From contig JADHZB010001817.1 in NCBI GenBank assembly GCA_015657535.1, forward strand, positions 1 through 64,000: 64,000 bases of DNA, written 5' to 3'. The first letter of the stretch is position 1, and each line of letters begins with the position of its first letter. Below are positions 47,905 to 58,573 of this stretch, one piece after another. A model generated the notes under the pieces. It was not told the origin of the DNA and searched no databases. It was given only the letters and a program-made list of their open reading frames with translations. A program made the position numbers and the translations under genes. Source of the DNA: Nephromyces sp. MM_2019. Its lineage: Eukaryota; Apicomplexa; Aconoidasida; Nephromycida.

Positions 47905-50900
47905 ACAGCAAAAATGGTCAAAGGTTCTCTGATATAGAAGGACTTTCTTTGAATGAAATGATGAGACTTAGTTATACTTATGCTCGTTAGCAGCGAAACG
48001 TGTGCAGATGATGCGTATTACGGGTATGATCCTGATATCGGCGAGCACATCATTCGGAATGACTCATAAAATTCACACACATGGAATCTCACTATTACAT
48101 GATAGCTTACTTCCCTTTTGAAGTAACCTAGCTGACTACAGAACTGCATTTTCCTCAAGCTTGCATAGCAACGAAAAAGAGCCGAGTGTTCAACAGGCAC
48201 TCCCTACCACGGTAGAATGGTGACCTACTAGTAGAAAAACGTGCGCTAGGGCACCCTTCGAGCTTCTTATGGCAGGGATCTAGGAAGTTTTCATATAATT
48301 TATATATTTAGGTACATGCAGATTGCTTTACTACCCGCGTAATCAAGCGGCTTGTGATTGCTCATCGCCCTGTCATTAACTGCTGCGAGGAAATATACGC
48401 TTTCTGTCTGCAAGTTCACACCTCAGGGCGTAGAGCATGTTTCTTTCCGAGCGTATTAGAAGCAGCCAAGTACTCACTAGCTTGGCGCCACTACAAAGAT
48501 CCGAACGATTAGATCACTGCAGTAACTCAACTCGTGCTGTTCACACTATGGCCCCTCCAATGAAACACCGTGCCAATAGATAACCGGCCGTTTCGTAGAA
48601 ATATCCCAGTAGTACTCCTGGAGACTACCATCATTCATAGCGTGGCACCAAGGCTGGCAACTTCATGTACTTAAAATAGGAAGAATATTAAGGTGTACAG
48701 TCAGTTCTGCCTGGGCTACAAGGAGCATTTGCCGTGGCCCAAAATTGAAGCTATGCGGCCGCCCGTGCTTAGGGAGCGGTAAAGAATGGGGCATATCTCT
48801 TTGTTACTTCAACTCCCGAATCATACCTGCACCTTTGTTTACTAGACCTAAAAAGATTAGTATTCTCTGAAATGGTAATATCCACGTGTTAATGGCCTTA
48901 TAATTACAAGCCTATATCTCAGCTACGAAAATTGCTCCGAGGTCGTCCCAGAAGCAGGAAATTTCTTCTCGAAATAGCTGGAACTTTCGGAATAAATAAG
49001 TTAGAATCTGTACTTGAATAAGGTATACCTATGTTTCATAGAGAAAAAAGCAGAAGCCACGAAAACTTTGGCAGCGGTAAAAAAACTATACTTTTGACGG
49101 TATCTACTAGCCTTCTAATACCTTGAAATCGCTCATTGAGCTGTTAGTGCTTGTCACGGCAGTAAACCATGTTACATTATACATATTCCAGTATTTTCAA
49201 CCATCAATTTTGAAGCCTGTTCTACTCACCGGGCAGTAAGTTTCTTGAAGACGATTGAAAGTGAAAACAAGTAGAAAACTGACTTGAACTGCTTCATATA
49301 CTCCCCTGACCGAGTTGCACCGTTGGACGATATTCATGGCTTACTTGAACTGAGTTGTGAATTTAGAGGAGTCAATTTAAACACGAAAACATAGCTTGAG
49401 CATGCTAGCACATATTACTTTACCAAATGTAAAATGGAGTGAAGATACAGGTAGATTGCAAGTTAAGACGTAGAACCATTTCTGTCTGCATTAGTGTATA
49501 TGGGCATTATTGCCTTCTTCCGTTGATAAAAGGATTTAAAACAAATCCAATATTTTCATAGTTCTATAATTAAAAGCAGCTAATGTCTACGCACTGGCTT
49601 AAAAAGCATACTGAGCCTCTGCGCAGCAGTCGTAAAGGGACCTTGTGGTTTTGTTCATCGTCCAATTATGCCACTGTCGTAATATTGTACATATCTAATA
49701 GCATAAAGGCAGTGATTCACTCTACCTCGAAAAAAAATGGCAAGTCTTGCCATTGCGTAGCGTTACGTAGTAGTTCGACCTATAGATATACGCCAGGATA
49801 TTTAAGAAGTAAATTTTACGATATACTATTAAAGTAATCCTACCCTATTTCAGAGGTAAGAATACAGCGTTCCCTGAACCATCCAAAAATCCTCACTTAT
49901 TTCATCACTTGCTTCGTATTTTAAAATAAACCCACAGCATGCTTCCTTGAACTTGCGAATAAATGTAATGAGCTGGGGGAAACTTGTCATGCAAAAGCTT
50001 CTAGTTAATATTGCTTGCGTGAAAGCATAAAGACAAATAGAAAGTATGATACAAGCCCCGAAGTCAAGTTGTCAACCGAGAAAGAGAGAAATTTTTTTAA
50101 TCCGCTAAGCTGAAAAGATAAGCAGAGTAGAACTTATGCGCACAGATATCAAATTCATCGTAGAGTTGGTCTTTTCATCGAGAGCTATAAGCCAAAAAGA
50201 CAAATGGCACACCGTCTAAAGTTAAAGACCTAATGAATCAATGAGCAGTCGTACTTGGTGACCTAAATAATTAGGAATCAAAGCTGGTGAAAATTGATAG
50301 TCTTGCGTGTAATTCTAGCAAATATAACAACGAACATGTAAGAATTTTTAAAATGCACTTAACTTATGGGATAAAAACTTGTAATTATACACGTCCCATA
50401 ATCAACAATTTTGTCATTAGAAATTCTGTGAGGACATACAGACAAGCCTATTGGCCTGCAAAAGTGCATAAAATTCTGAAAGGCAACTTTGTAATAACTA
50501 CCTTGAACACATAAATTTCTCTGCAAATTATGTTTAACGGTGATGTACTACCGTTGAATAAAATGTGCCTCCTCAAGGGAATCATGAAATTAGCAAATCT
50601 AACGCAAATTAAACTTTCAAGCCTGCTACTAGTACTCAAACCTCCCTATTCCACTGAAAGTTTTTTTATTTTTCAATGGTGGTCACTTGGCTTTTTGTAC
50701 ACTTTCATCAATCGCAGCAATACGAACTTGCCAGTCATGCTCTAAGCTAATATTAGCGGCATATCAATTTGGAACTATGGTAGGAGCCTCATATTGTAAG
50801 GTACTCTTATATCCATGTTACAAGCACTTACCAGTAAAAAGCAAAGTGGCGGAAGTTAAGCCAAACGAAAATTTGAAGGAAACAAAATAGAACAAATCAA

Positions 50901-51368
50901 ATTACCATATAGCGAGTGAAACGATATAGTACGAAGTACGCTAAATGAGTGGAGATTGATGAAAGCATATGCTTCATGGAAACATAATGGTATAGCAGTA
51001 TCATCACTGACCTTGAAGTAGTACCTAAAAATAACGGTGCCCTTTAAACAAGTCATGCTTGACAATGCATATTTTGCAGTCACAAAGTGAAAAGTGCTAC
51101 AATTCCAGGATTGTGCAATGTTATGAAGCTAGTTTGAAGAGCAATTTATCCGTCAAGCATCAAGGATGTACAGGTATGATAGAGAACAATCAATACAGTG
51201 CGAAGTTTGCCTTGTACCTAATAAAGTGAATAGGATTCCTAAGGTGTTGAGAGGAGCAGCCAAGCGGCAAGAAAGCACTGTAATAATCGTATGCGTGGTT
51301 TCTCGTTGCAAGTGAGGATATGAACGTTTCCAAGACTACGCTTTCCCTAGCTCTAGTTAATATAAGGA
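47905..51368. other. No gene identified
   Basis: About 3.5 kb. Between 48.0 and 49.0 kb the composition is less AT-rich, but frames are closed. Short open frames at 49583-49837 and 50287-50745 (+) have no domains. No repeats are prominent. Confidence 0.35.
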
Positions 51369-51903
51369 TTGCAAGCTCCTAGGGCAGGAGGCTCAGGAAC
51401 AGAGTGGGGTGCTACGTGGGGCTCTTTTCCGCTAGACGCTACATCATTAGGGCAACTGCTTTCAGTAGTCCATCATTCTTCGAAACATTCTGCCCCAAAA
51501 AGCCTTGCTGCGAAGGGCAGGGTATCAAATTACCACATGTTCAAGGCGGGAGATGCAATTCTTTATCCTTTGCTTACAACGCCTAGCATGCCTGCATGCG
51601 ATTTGCTGGAGAAGGTCCTGGTTAGTGGAGAATGTAATTTTGAAGGAATTTTGTGTGTGGATTCGTTGATGGGTTTGCGTTCGCCGCGAAAAGAGATATG
51701 TTCCGAGATTTCTACTGGACTTCATTTCGGAGCGCACATATTAAGGTGGTATTCTGCAAGCACACACAGCTTATGCAGCACTCATTTCCAAGTCTTGCTC
51801 TTTGGAGTAAGCCGAAGCAGGTAATTATGGATTTGAAAAGCTTTAATTTGGATTTATCGCTACGTCGAGTCGTTTATAGTGGAATTATATTCGAACAAGT
51901 ATA
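51369..51903 (+). CDS. Protein-like region in two overlapping frames upstream of Ku80, unassigned
   Basis: One frame (51369-51824) encodes 151 residues including MFKAGDAILYPLLTTPSMPA and CDLLEKVLVSGECNFEGIL. It meets a possible donor GTAAGC near 51808. A second frame (about 51665-51821) encodes DGFAFAAKRDMFRDFYWTSF and SFPSLALWSKPKQ and ends at CAG|GTAATT. Both look protein-like. A frame change by an intron or indel between about 51610 and 51670 could make one gene. No family is recognised. It lies 460 bp upstream of Ku80 on the same strand. Confidence 0.35.
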
Positions 51904-52361
51904 GATCTTTGTGGGAGTATTTGAGTTGCGCCCTGAAAAAAGAAAGCTTGGTGACGCTATACGTACATCTTCCACCGTTGGAGCAAGTTTTGGAAAATAT
52001 GCGCTCATCAGTATATCTATTTTAGGGAAACCCTAGTGGTGAAGGATTACTCTGACCACCACCCGTGATGTGCGCTTAAGTTGAAGAACCTCTTTTCATT
52101 TAAATTTAAATAATAAGATCCTGGTTGTGCTTCATGCGCTACTGATTGCTAGTAGCTGGCCTTTTTCTTGTCGATGCTTTGATGTTTAATAATTTTTGAT
52201 TGACTGTTCATAAGAGGTACGCGGGAAACTCAGATCTTTGCAGGGTGGAACATGTCCATTTACTCACTGCTACGGTTTAAGCGCTTTTCAAACTCACCAT
52301 TGTGTAGTTGAGGGTAGGTGGTAAGTCGGCCTCTGGGCAAGCTATTCTGCTGTTAGGCAAA

Positions 52362-54167
52362 ATGGCGTCGGCTAACTGGGACATTATGGTTATCATCCTG
52401 GATTGCGGAAAGTCAATGCAGCTGAGCTGTCCTAGTGGAAATTCTAAAAAAGCGTTCGAATGCAAGCGCAAATTTGATATAGCTAAAGATTTTGTAGCCA
52501 AAGTAATTCTGCGTAGGATGGCATTGCATCCTAGAAATGAGGTTGGAATAGTCTGCATTAACTCTTTCTATCAGCCCAGCTTTTCTTCTAAAATACCCTT
52601 AATTGAAGGAGTCTCTCTATTTAGCGATATTGGTTTCGCCGACTTCTCTTTGCTGCAACAGCTTGAACATTTGCAACCATCAGAAATAGATGAAGACCCG
52701 CTTAAAGGATTGGATTTCGCCCTTGAGCTAATTCAAAGGCAGTGCGTCAATAAAAAGGTCAGCTCCCAGGCTTTACGTCCTAGGCTTTGCGCATATTTTT
52801 CATGGTTAGTCATGAGCATGAACGTGAAAACTTAGGAAATTTTTGCAGTTCATCGAATTCATGGTTTCTATTTGTTGTTTCAGATACGTAAGCAACTTGT
52901 GCTCGTTATTCCAGATGCGCTGAAGAGCGAAGAGAAGCTGCTGTATAATAATTTTAATCGACGGATGCAAGCTCTAGAAGTTAATCTTATGGTGATACAG
53001 CTTGAAAACTCAGCTATTTGCAGTACGCTTAATGATATGCCGTTAACAACTCCACAGAACGTATGTGCCAATCTCGGAGCAACGTATGCAATTAGCAGTA
53101 ATGCGGAAGATGCTCTCCGGTGCCTCGAATTCAGACGCAACTACTCTGTGAAACGTGTATCTACAATGTTATGTGTTGCGCCCTCAATGCGAATACCAGT
53201 GGAGATGTACCTGAGAACAAAAGTCTCCTCTCTTTCAACATTAAGGAGAGTTTCTCTGCCTGGACTTTCGACAGAAGCTGAAGGCGCCATAAACATGCAC
53301 CGTACACACTTTCGTCCTAGCGATCCGATGAAATCAGTTATCGGCTCAATGGATAAAGCGAAGGCTTACCGCTACGGTAAAAAACTTGTTCCGTTTAGCA
53401 GTTTGGAGGCATCGCTATTTAAAGTGGAGACAATGCCTGGGATTACCGTTCTTTGCGTAGTGAAGATATCTCAGATTCTTCGACATTGGTTGGTAGATTG
53501 TGTGGAATGTATTCTTGCTGCGCGGTACAATAAATCAGCTACCGCCGCTTTGGGTAATTTAGTACATGCGCTCAGGCAGCGAAAAGAAGCGTTATTATGC
53601 CGATATGTATGGAGAAAGAATGCGGCACCGAGACTTGCAGCCGTTTTCCCTTCAAAATCTGGCAAGAGATGCTCTCTTACTCTGGTTTATATTCCATTTT
53701 TTGAGGATCTACAATCCCTTAATCTGGAGGCGATGCCACTTCTGGAAAATGAACCACTGAATTCTATTTCCAGACTGATTGAAATACTGCAACTAGATAG
53801 AGAAATTGCCATGTCTGCTGTTGGGGATGAATTGAGTGCATTGAATTCATGGTGCAAGAAAACTCAGCATCTGATCACCATGTTCAATCCCTTGGTATGC
53901 GCTATTCAAAATTATTTCGTGGGAAAATTACTCGGTGGAGAAACTGTTTACAAGGCCAGTACTATTTCAGAGGTTAATTTCTCTTTGCCACGACAGATGA
54001 AGGAATTATCAGAGATACATAAGGTGTTGCACAGTAACTTTTCACTAGAGAGCATTGAAAATGTAAAAAATGAGATGGCAGAGACAAGTCTGCATACTTT
54101 ACATTCGAAGAAAGCCGCAGAAGTAGCGGTTTCGGTAAAAGCCATTGAAATTGTTGACAATGATTAG
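52362..54167 (+). CDS. KU80: Ku80 DNA end-binding subunit
   Basis: Ku80 with Ku70 forms a ring on DNA double-strand ends for non-homologous end joining. Exon 1 (52362-52757) and exon 2 (52884-54167) join in phase 0 (AAG|GTCAGC, TTGTTTCAG|ATA), giving 559 residues. Residues 1-225 are the vWA-like domain (WDIMVIILDCGKSM, NEVGIVCINSFYQ, RKQLVLVIPDAL). Residues about 235-450 are the Ku core: AYRYGKKLVPFSSLEASLFK, LAARYNKSATAALGNLVHAL, RYVWRKNAAPRLAAVFPSKS and YIPFFEDLQSLNL follow the Ku80 order. The pattern YRYG..VPFS is Ku80-specific, not Ku70. It ends after about 110 helical residues with no room for the C-terminal DNA-PKcs-recruiting domain of animals. The donor is non-consensus after GT. The ATG at 52362 directly precedes the first beta-strand. 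Confidence 0.92.
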
Positions 54168-56142
54168 CGACGTAATTACTGACTTTGCCACGCTGTAATA
54201 CTGCTTTTTAAAAAAATTGCTTATCGTGCTCGGTGCTATCTTGACGTCTTGTCGCCTATACTGTGCGTTTTTTGAGTATAATCTATCTTACATGGTTTTA
54301 GCACTAATATTTATAGTCTTATCAATAAATTCGTCTGATAATCTTCTGCTTCAATTGGATTTTTCATGCAAGTGTTCTGCCGCGAATTCTGCGCGTATCA
54401 GGCGTATAGCATTATCAGCGATAAAATCCTCCTGTGTATCTTTTTTGCTGAATATTTGAGGAGCTAGCCAGAGTTTCAGTGGAACAATACTGAACTTGGG
54501 ACAAAAGTTATCAAGACTGTTTTGGTTAGAGAGTGACTTTTGGCTCATCTTTTTATGGAGTTCCCAATGAAATGACTGGCGTACTTTGAGTGGTTCTGGG
54601 CATGCACCTGCTATGAAATATTTAGTGTGCGGCCTGGATTTAGAGTACTTATGAAATACTTGAGGTCCGGCTGCTATGAGTCTGATGTCCTTAATGCTGC
54701 TTAAGGTTATTTATGTGATTGATGTGCACCTGGTGGCAACATCTTACGACTGGCGAATAGCTTGTGTTATTCAAATGGTCTTAAAAGCTTTGGAACAGTT
54801 TCCTAGCGCTTGCAACTTGACTTGTATCAAGCAAAGACATACCTCAAAATATGCTGCTTCAAATGTCGATCTGATAAAATTGGCTAAATTCTTTAGTGAA
54901 ACTTCTGGGACCATGAGCAAAGCTAAAATACCGTAGAACCAGAGGCTTAAGGGGTGCGTACGGCAGCTTCAGTGGAATGGTTAAACAATATTGCCCCTTT
55001 AAGTTATCGTTTGTCATTAAAGTCTCATAGCTAAATATTCTTATTTTGATAGGTCATATCGCACCGTCCATCATTGCTCTCTACTATCACAGGTTAAGCT
55101 CGTTTATATATGTACTGATTTGATTTTCGTCTGGCTGATACTTGCGCTAAAATATCATAAAATTAAATATTTTGGCATGGGATTTGCCCCCCAGTAAAAC
55201 CACTATCTCAAGATGTTAAGCTGCGTACCATTTTTGGTATTTTTATACTTCGGTAGTTATGGCCCGTGAGACTGGGCGCTATATTTTTATAGCGTAATAC
55301 ACAGAGGATGCTAGCAGAATCATGCTAAACCGGCGACATATGAAGAAAAATTTAAGGAATTTGCATTGTGTACGATTCTTCGTATATCTTGAAAATTTTA
55401 AGTTACGTCCGCCTAGTTCAACGTCGGCGTCTAAGGGTATCTTAGCCTATTTCTTCCTTCACAGGCATCTACCTATGGATATTTTTTCTATATACAATCA
55501 ATAAAGCTAAATCTTTAATTGTACCTCTTTGCAAATAATCCTGTAGCTCGGATAACTAACATGCTAACCAAAACTTAGAATAAAACAAATTTTAGAACAT
55601 AAAAAAATGGGAAAGGTGCGTAGATGAATTCCAGCGGGTAATCATGAAGGTTCATCACGCAGATACACGGGTGTTATAAGTTCCCTCATAAGATGGAAAG
55701 GGTGGCGGCATGCGCATCCCTTCACACTTGGTTTGGTGTCACGTGAAAGGAAAGACAAGAGTATCCTTAGAAAATAACTAGCACGGATACGCTTGTTCAC
55801 GATGGTGCACGGTTGCTAAGAAGGCGCAAAGTCTAGTCATTTGTAGGGATGTGTAGTGTCTCACGAATATTTTACGCCAGCACCCACGCTATCCGGTGTT
55901 GGTATGGGTAACACTTTCCCTCGCGGGCAGCTCAACGGTGTAGTTAAAAGTAAACCTGGTACCAGGAGTTGTATGTCATATTTTTTATTTTTCTACTCTG
56001 GCTACTTGCATACTATCGCGGCATCACTAGGGTGAAATTATTCAATTATTCGCTTATAAAATTATTTACCGAGCGACAGTAAAAAAAATTTACAAGGCCC
56101 TTTAGCATAACAATTTTTCGACATTAATCCAAAGCCTTTACC
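54168..56142. other. Spacer; no gene identified
   Basis: About 2 kb between Ku80 and the modular secreted protein. An 86-codon plus-strand frame at 54676-54936 (DWRIACVIQMVLKALEQFPS) is the only protein-like piece. It has no clear splice partners or domain. The last few hundred bases would hold the promoter of the next gene. Confidence 0.35.
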
Positions 56143-58573
56143 ATGGATTCGTCTACAGCAAAAAGATTTAGCGTTTTTCTTCTCTTAGCACTGTTGTGCT
56201 CATTTGGTGTTCATGGCAGCGGTAAGCAACGCTATATTTGTTCATGCAGGATGATGATGTTATTGCTTGTTGTCCTGAAAATATTGCTATTGTAGCAAGG
56301 TAAACGACCTCAAAAATAGAATATTTATGTTAAGAAAAAAGTTTTGTTTCTCAGTTATCAATTCGAAGCTATCACGGGAAAGGAGTTACAGGAACGTAGT
56401 TAGAGAGAGCATCTCCGATAAGTCTGTGGAGAAGGCATTAGTAGAGGCATTTGAGGTTCTTCATGGAGGAAATGATGAACTCAAAGCTGCTGAGGTTTTC
56501 TCCAAAAAAATTGGGGAAAGTGTCGAGAACTCCATGGACTCCTTCATCAAAGCAGTTCGACAAGTAGATGGTATTGTACACTTTGATCTCACATCAAGCC
56601 AATACCTTCCACCTTCAGTAATTGCCCTTTTTCAGAAACTCCAAGTAAGTAAAGGTAGATATATTAAAAAAAGGTTGCGAGATTTCTTTAAACATGAATG
56701 AAATTTTTTTTCCAGGCATTGACAGCACCTCTAAAGTCTACTACTACCACTACTACCACTACTACTGCTGCTACCACAACCTCGGGCTCCAGTACCACAG
56801 TAGTAAGAGAATCCAAAGGTGAGGAAACTAGTGATTCCAGGCATTTAAAAAATACACTTGAGAAATCTACGGTTAATCTAAAATGGCTTGAATCCTCACC
56901 ATTGTTCAATGCTATGGATATGATTCGCGATGGTTTCTCAGCGAAAGAATCTGCGAATTCTTTCATATCGCTCACGGGCATAGAGACACCCGTAGACTTT
57001 GTTGAGGATTTCTTGGTCGCTGCTACAAATACGGCCGAATCCTTCAATAAGATGATTGAAGGGAGCCTCGACAAGTCACTCAACACGAAGTATCCAGAGT
57101 TTATTGCTGAACTTATCCTTAAACTCCAGGTACTAAAACAGATTGTTTATTAGCTGAGATTAGTCTAAATGCTTTTAAATATTGTTATTTTTTCAAGAAT
57201 CTAATCCCCACTACGACGACGACCACGGTGACTACTAGTTCGACGACTGCGGCAACCACTGCAACCATTGCAACCATTGCAAGCACTGCAAGCACTGCAA
57301 GCACTGCAAGCACTGCAAGCACTGCAAGCACTGCAAGCACTGCAAGCACTGCAAGCACTGCAAGCACTGCAANNNNNNNNNNNNNNNNNNNNNNNNNNNN
57401 NNNNNNNNNNNNNNNNNNNNNNCCACTACAACCACTACAACCACTACAACCACTACAACCACTACAACCACTACAACCACTACAACCACTACAACCACTA
57501 CAACCACTACAACCACTGCAAGCACTGCAAGCACTGCAAGCACTGCAAGCACTGCACCCATCATAAGGCGTAGGCTAGCTGAGAACGAGGATAGACAGTT
57601 GGCGATTACGGATATTGTTCCTGTATCTTTGGTAGAGGCAATAGGAATGTTGCGGGGAGGAGCCGGTCTTAAAGATGCTGCATCTCTATTCGCAGCATCA
57701 ACAAATTTAGATCCTTCGAGTGATACCATAGAAAATTTCATGTCCTCAGCAAGGCAAACTGCAAAGGATCTTGATATATCCGTAATTGGAGAAGGAGGCT
57801 TGATTTCAAACCTAGCGTACCCGCTCTTCTTCAACGATATTTTTGACAAGCTTACGGTAGCAACGAATTAGAAGTGCTATTCTTGTAATTACTAAGCTTG
57901 CTTTTCTTATAATATTACACTAAATGGTGTTATTCCAAGAAATTTTACAATAATTAGGGTTATTCAAAGAAATTATACAATAATTAGGGTTATTCCAAGA
58001 ATTTTTTTTTCTGTATGTTTGCAGTCTCTTATCCCGTTTTGGAACTTGAAGACTACTACTACCACTACCACTACCACTGCTGCTACGACTGCTACAACTG
58101 CAACAACTGCTACAACTGCTACCCCCACATCGAGACGACTTTCCTTGAGAGATGGTATTGGGAGTCCCTTTCTGGAGTCTCTGAAACTTATGGATCAAGG
58201 ATACTCGATACATGATTCTGCGGAGGACTTCTTTGCTAAAACTGGTCTTGATATCCCGATAGCTACAGTGCAAAAGCTGTTTCTATCACCGTACCACGCT
58301 GTAAAGGCGGAGCTTCTAGATGAAATGAAATTTAGGGAGGAGGCTCTATTAGAAGCCCGTTATCCGGAGTTTATTTTAACGCTTATTCAAAAGCTTCAGG
58401 ATCTAATTATCGTCAAAACTACTACAACCACCACTACCACTACTAGTTCTACCGCCTCTACTGCCAGTACCGCATCTACCGCAACTACCGCATCTACCGC
58501 AACTACCGCATCTACCGCAACTACCGTATCTACCGCATCTACCGCAACTACCGTATCTACCGCATCTACCTGA
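56143..58573 (+). CDS. Secreted modular protein: four copies of a helical domain with Thr-rich mucin-like linkers
   Basis: Exons 56143-56221, 56355-56644, 56716-57129, 57198-57856 (with the N gap) and 58025-58573 join in consistent phase to about 645 residues plus the gap. Exon 1 is a signal peptide (FSVFLLLALLCSFGVHG). Four related ~100-residue modules follow, each ending near KLQ. Shared pattern: F.e.l..(l/m)..G.s..(e/d)aA..F...tg........v..f......a......, then YPEFI..LI.KLQ in modules 2 and 4. Between modules lie linkers of Thr runs and Ala-Ser-Thr or Ala-Thr-Thr triplets, likely O-glycosylated. Modules 1, 2 and 3 each end at a phase-0 intron; module 4 reads through (KLQDLIIVK). No membrane anchor or GPI-type tail is seen, although GTATCT near the end could be a further donor. 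No cysteines occur in modules 2-4 as read. I recognise no family; surface coat, cyst-wall or secreted host-interaction roles are guesses. Confidence 0.8.
57279..57557. repeat. 9-bp coding minisatellites (GCAAGCACT and ACCACTACA) flanking the gap
   Basis: About ten copies of GCAAGCACT (Ala-Ser-Thr) precede the N run, and about ten copies of ACCACTACA (Thr-Thr-Thr) follow it. About four GCAAGCACT copies then return. Units are multiples of three bases, so expansion keeps the frame. Opposite-strand and out-of-frame readings give long Leu-Gln or Val runs that are artefacts. Confidence 0.95.
57373..57422. other. Assembly gap, 50 N
   Basis: Exactly 50 N inside the 9-bp coding repeat. The reading frames before and after do not match with 50 bases between them; the true missing length would have to be a multiple of three. 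The number is therefore a placeholder and the linker length is unknown. Confidence 0.97.
57927..58010. repeat. 30-bp tandem repeat inside intron 4 of the modular gene
   Basis: Units at 57927-57956 and 57957-57986 (GGGTTATTCAAAGAAATTAT plus ACAATAATTA) and a partial third at 57987-58010 fill most of the intron. The third copy runs into the poly-T tract before the acceptor TTTGCAG. Confidence 0.85.

Noticed and set aside
57185..57849. Long minus-strand and shifted-frame ORFs rich in Leu-Gln, Val-Leu-Ala or poly-Val
   Set aside because: They are other-frame readings of the 9-bp coding repeats and lack signal peptide, splice fit or module similarity.
57857..57871. End of the modular protein at the TAG after DKLTVATN
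   Set aside because: A further complete module (58025 onward) follows an acceptor in the right phase at the same module boundary.
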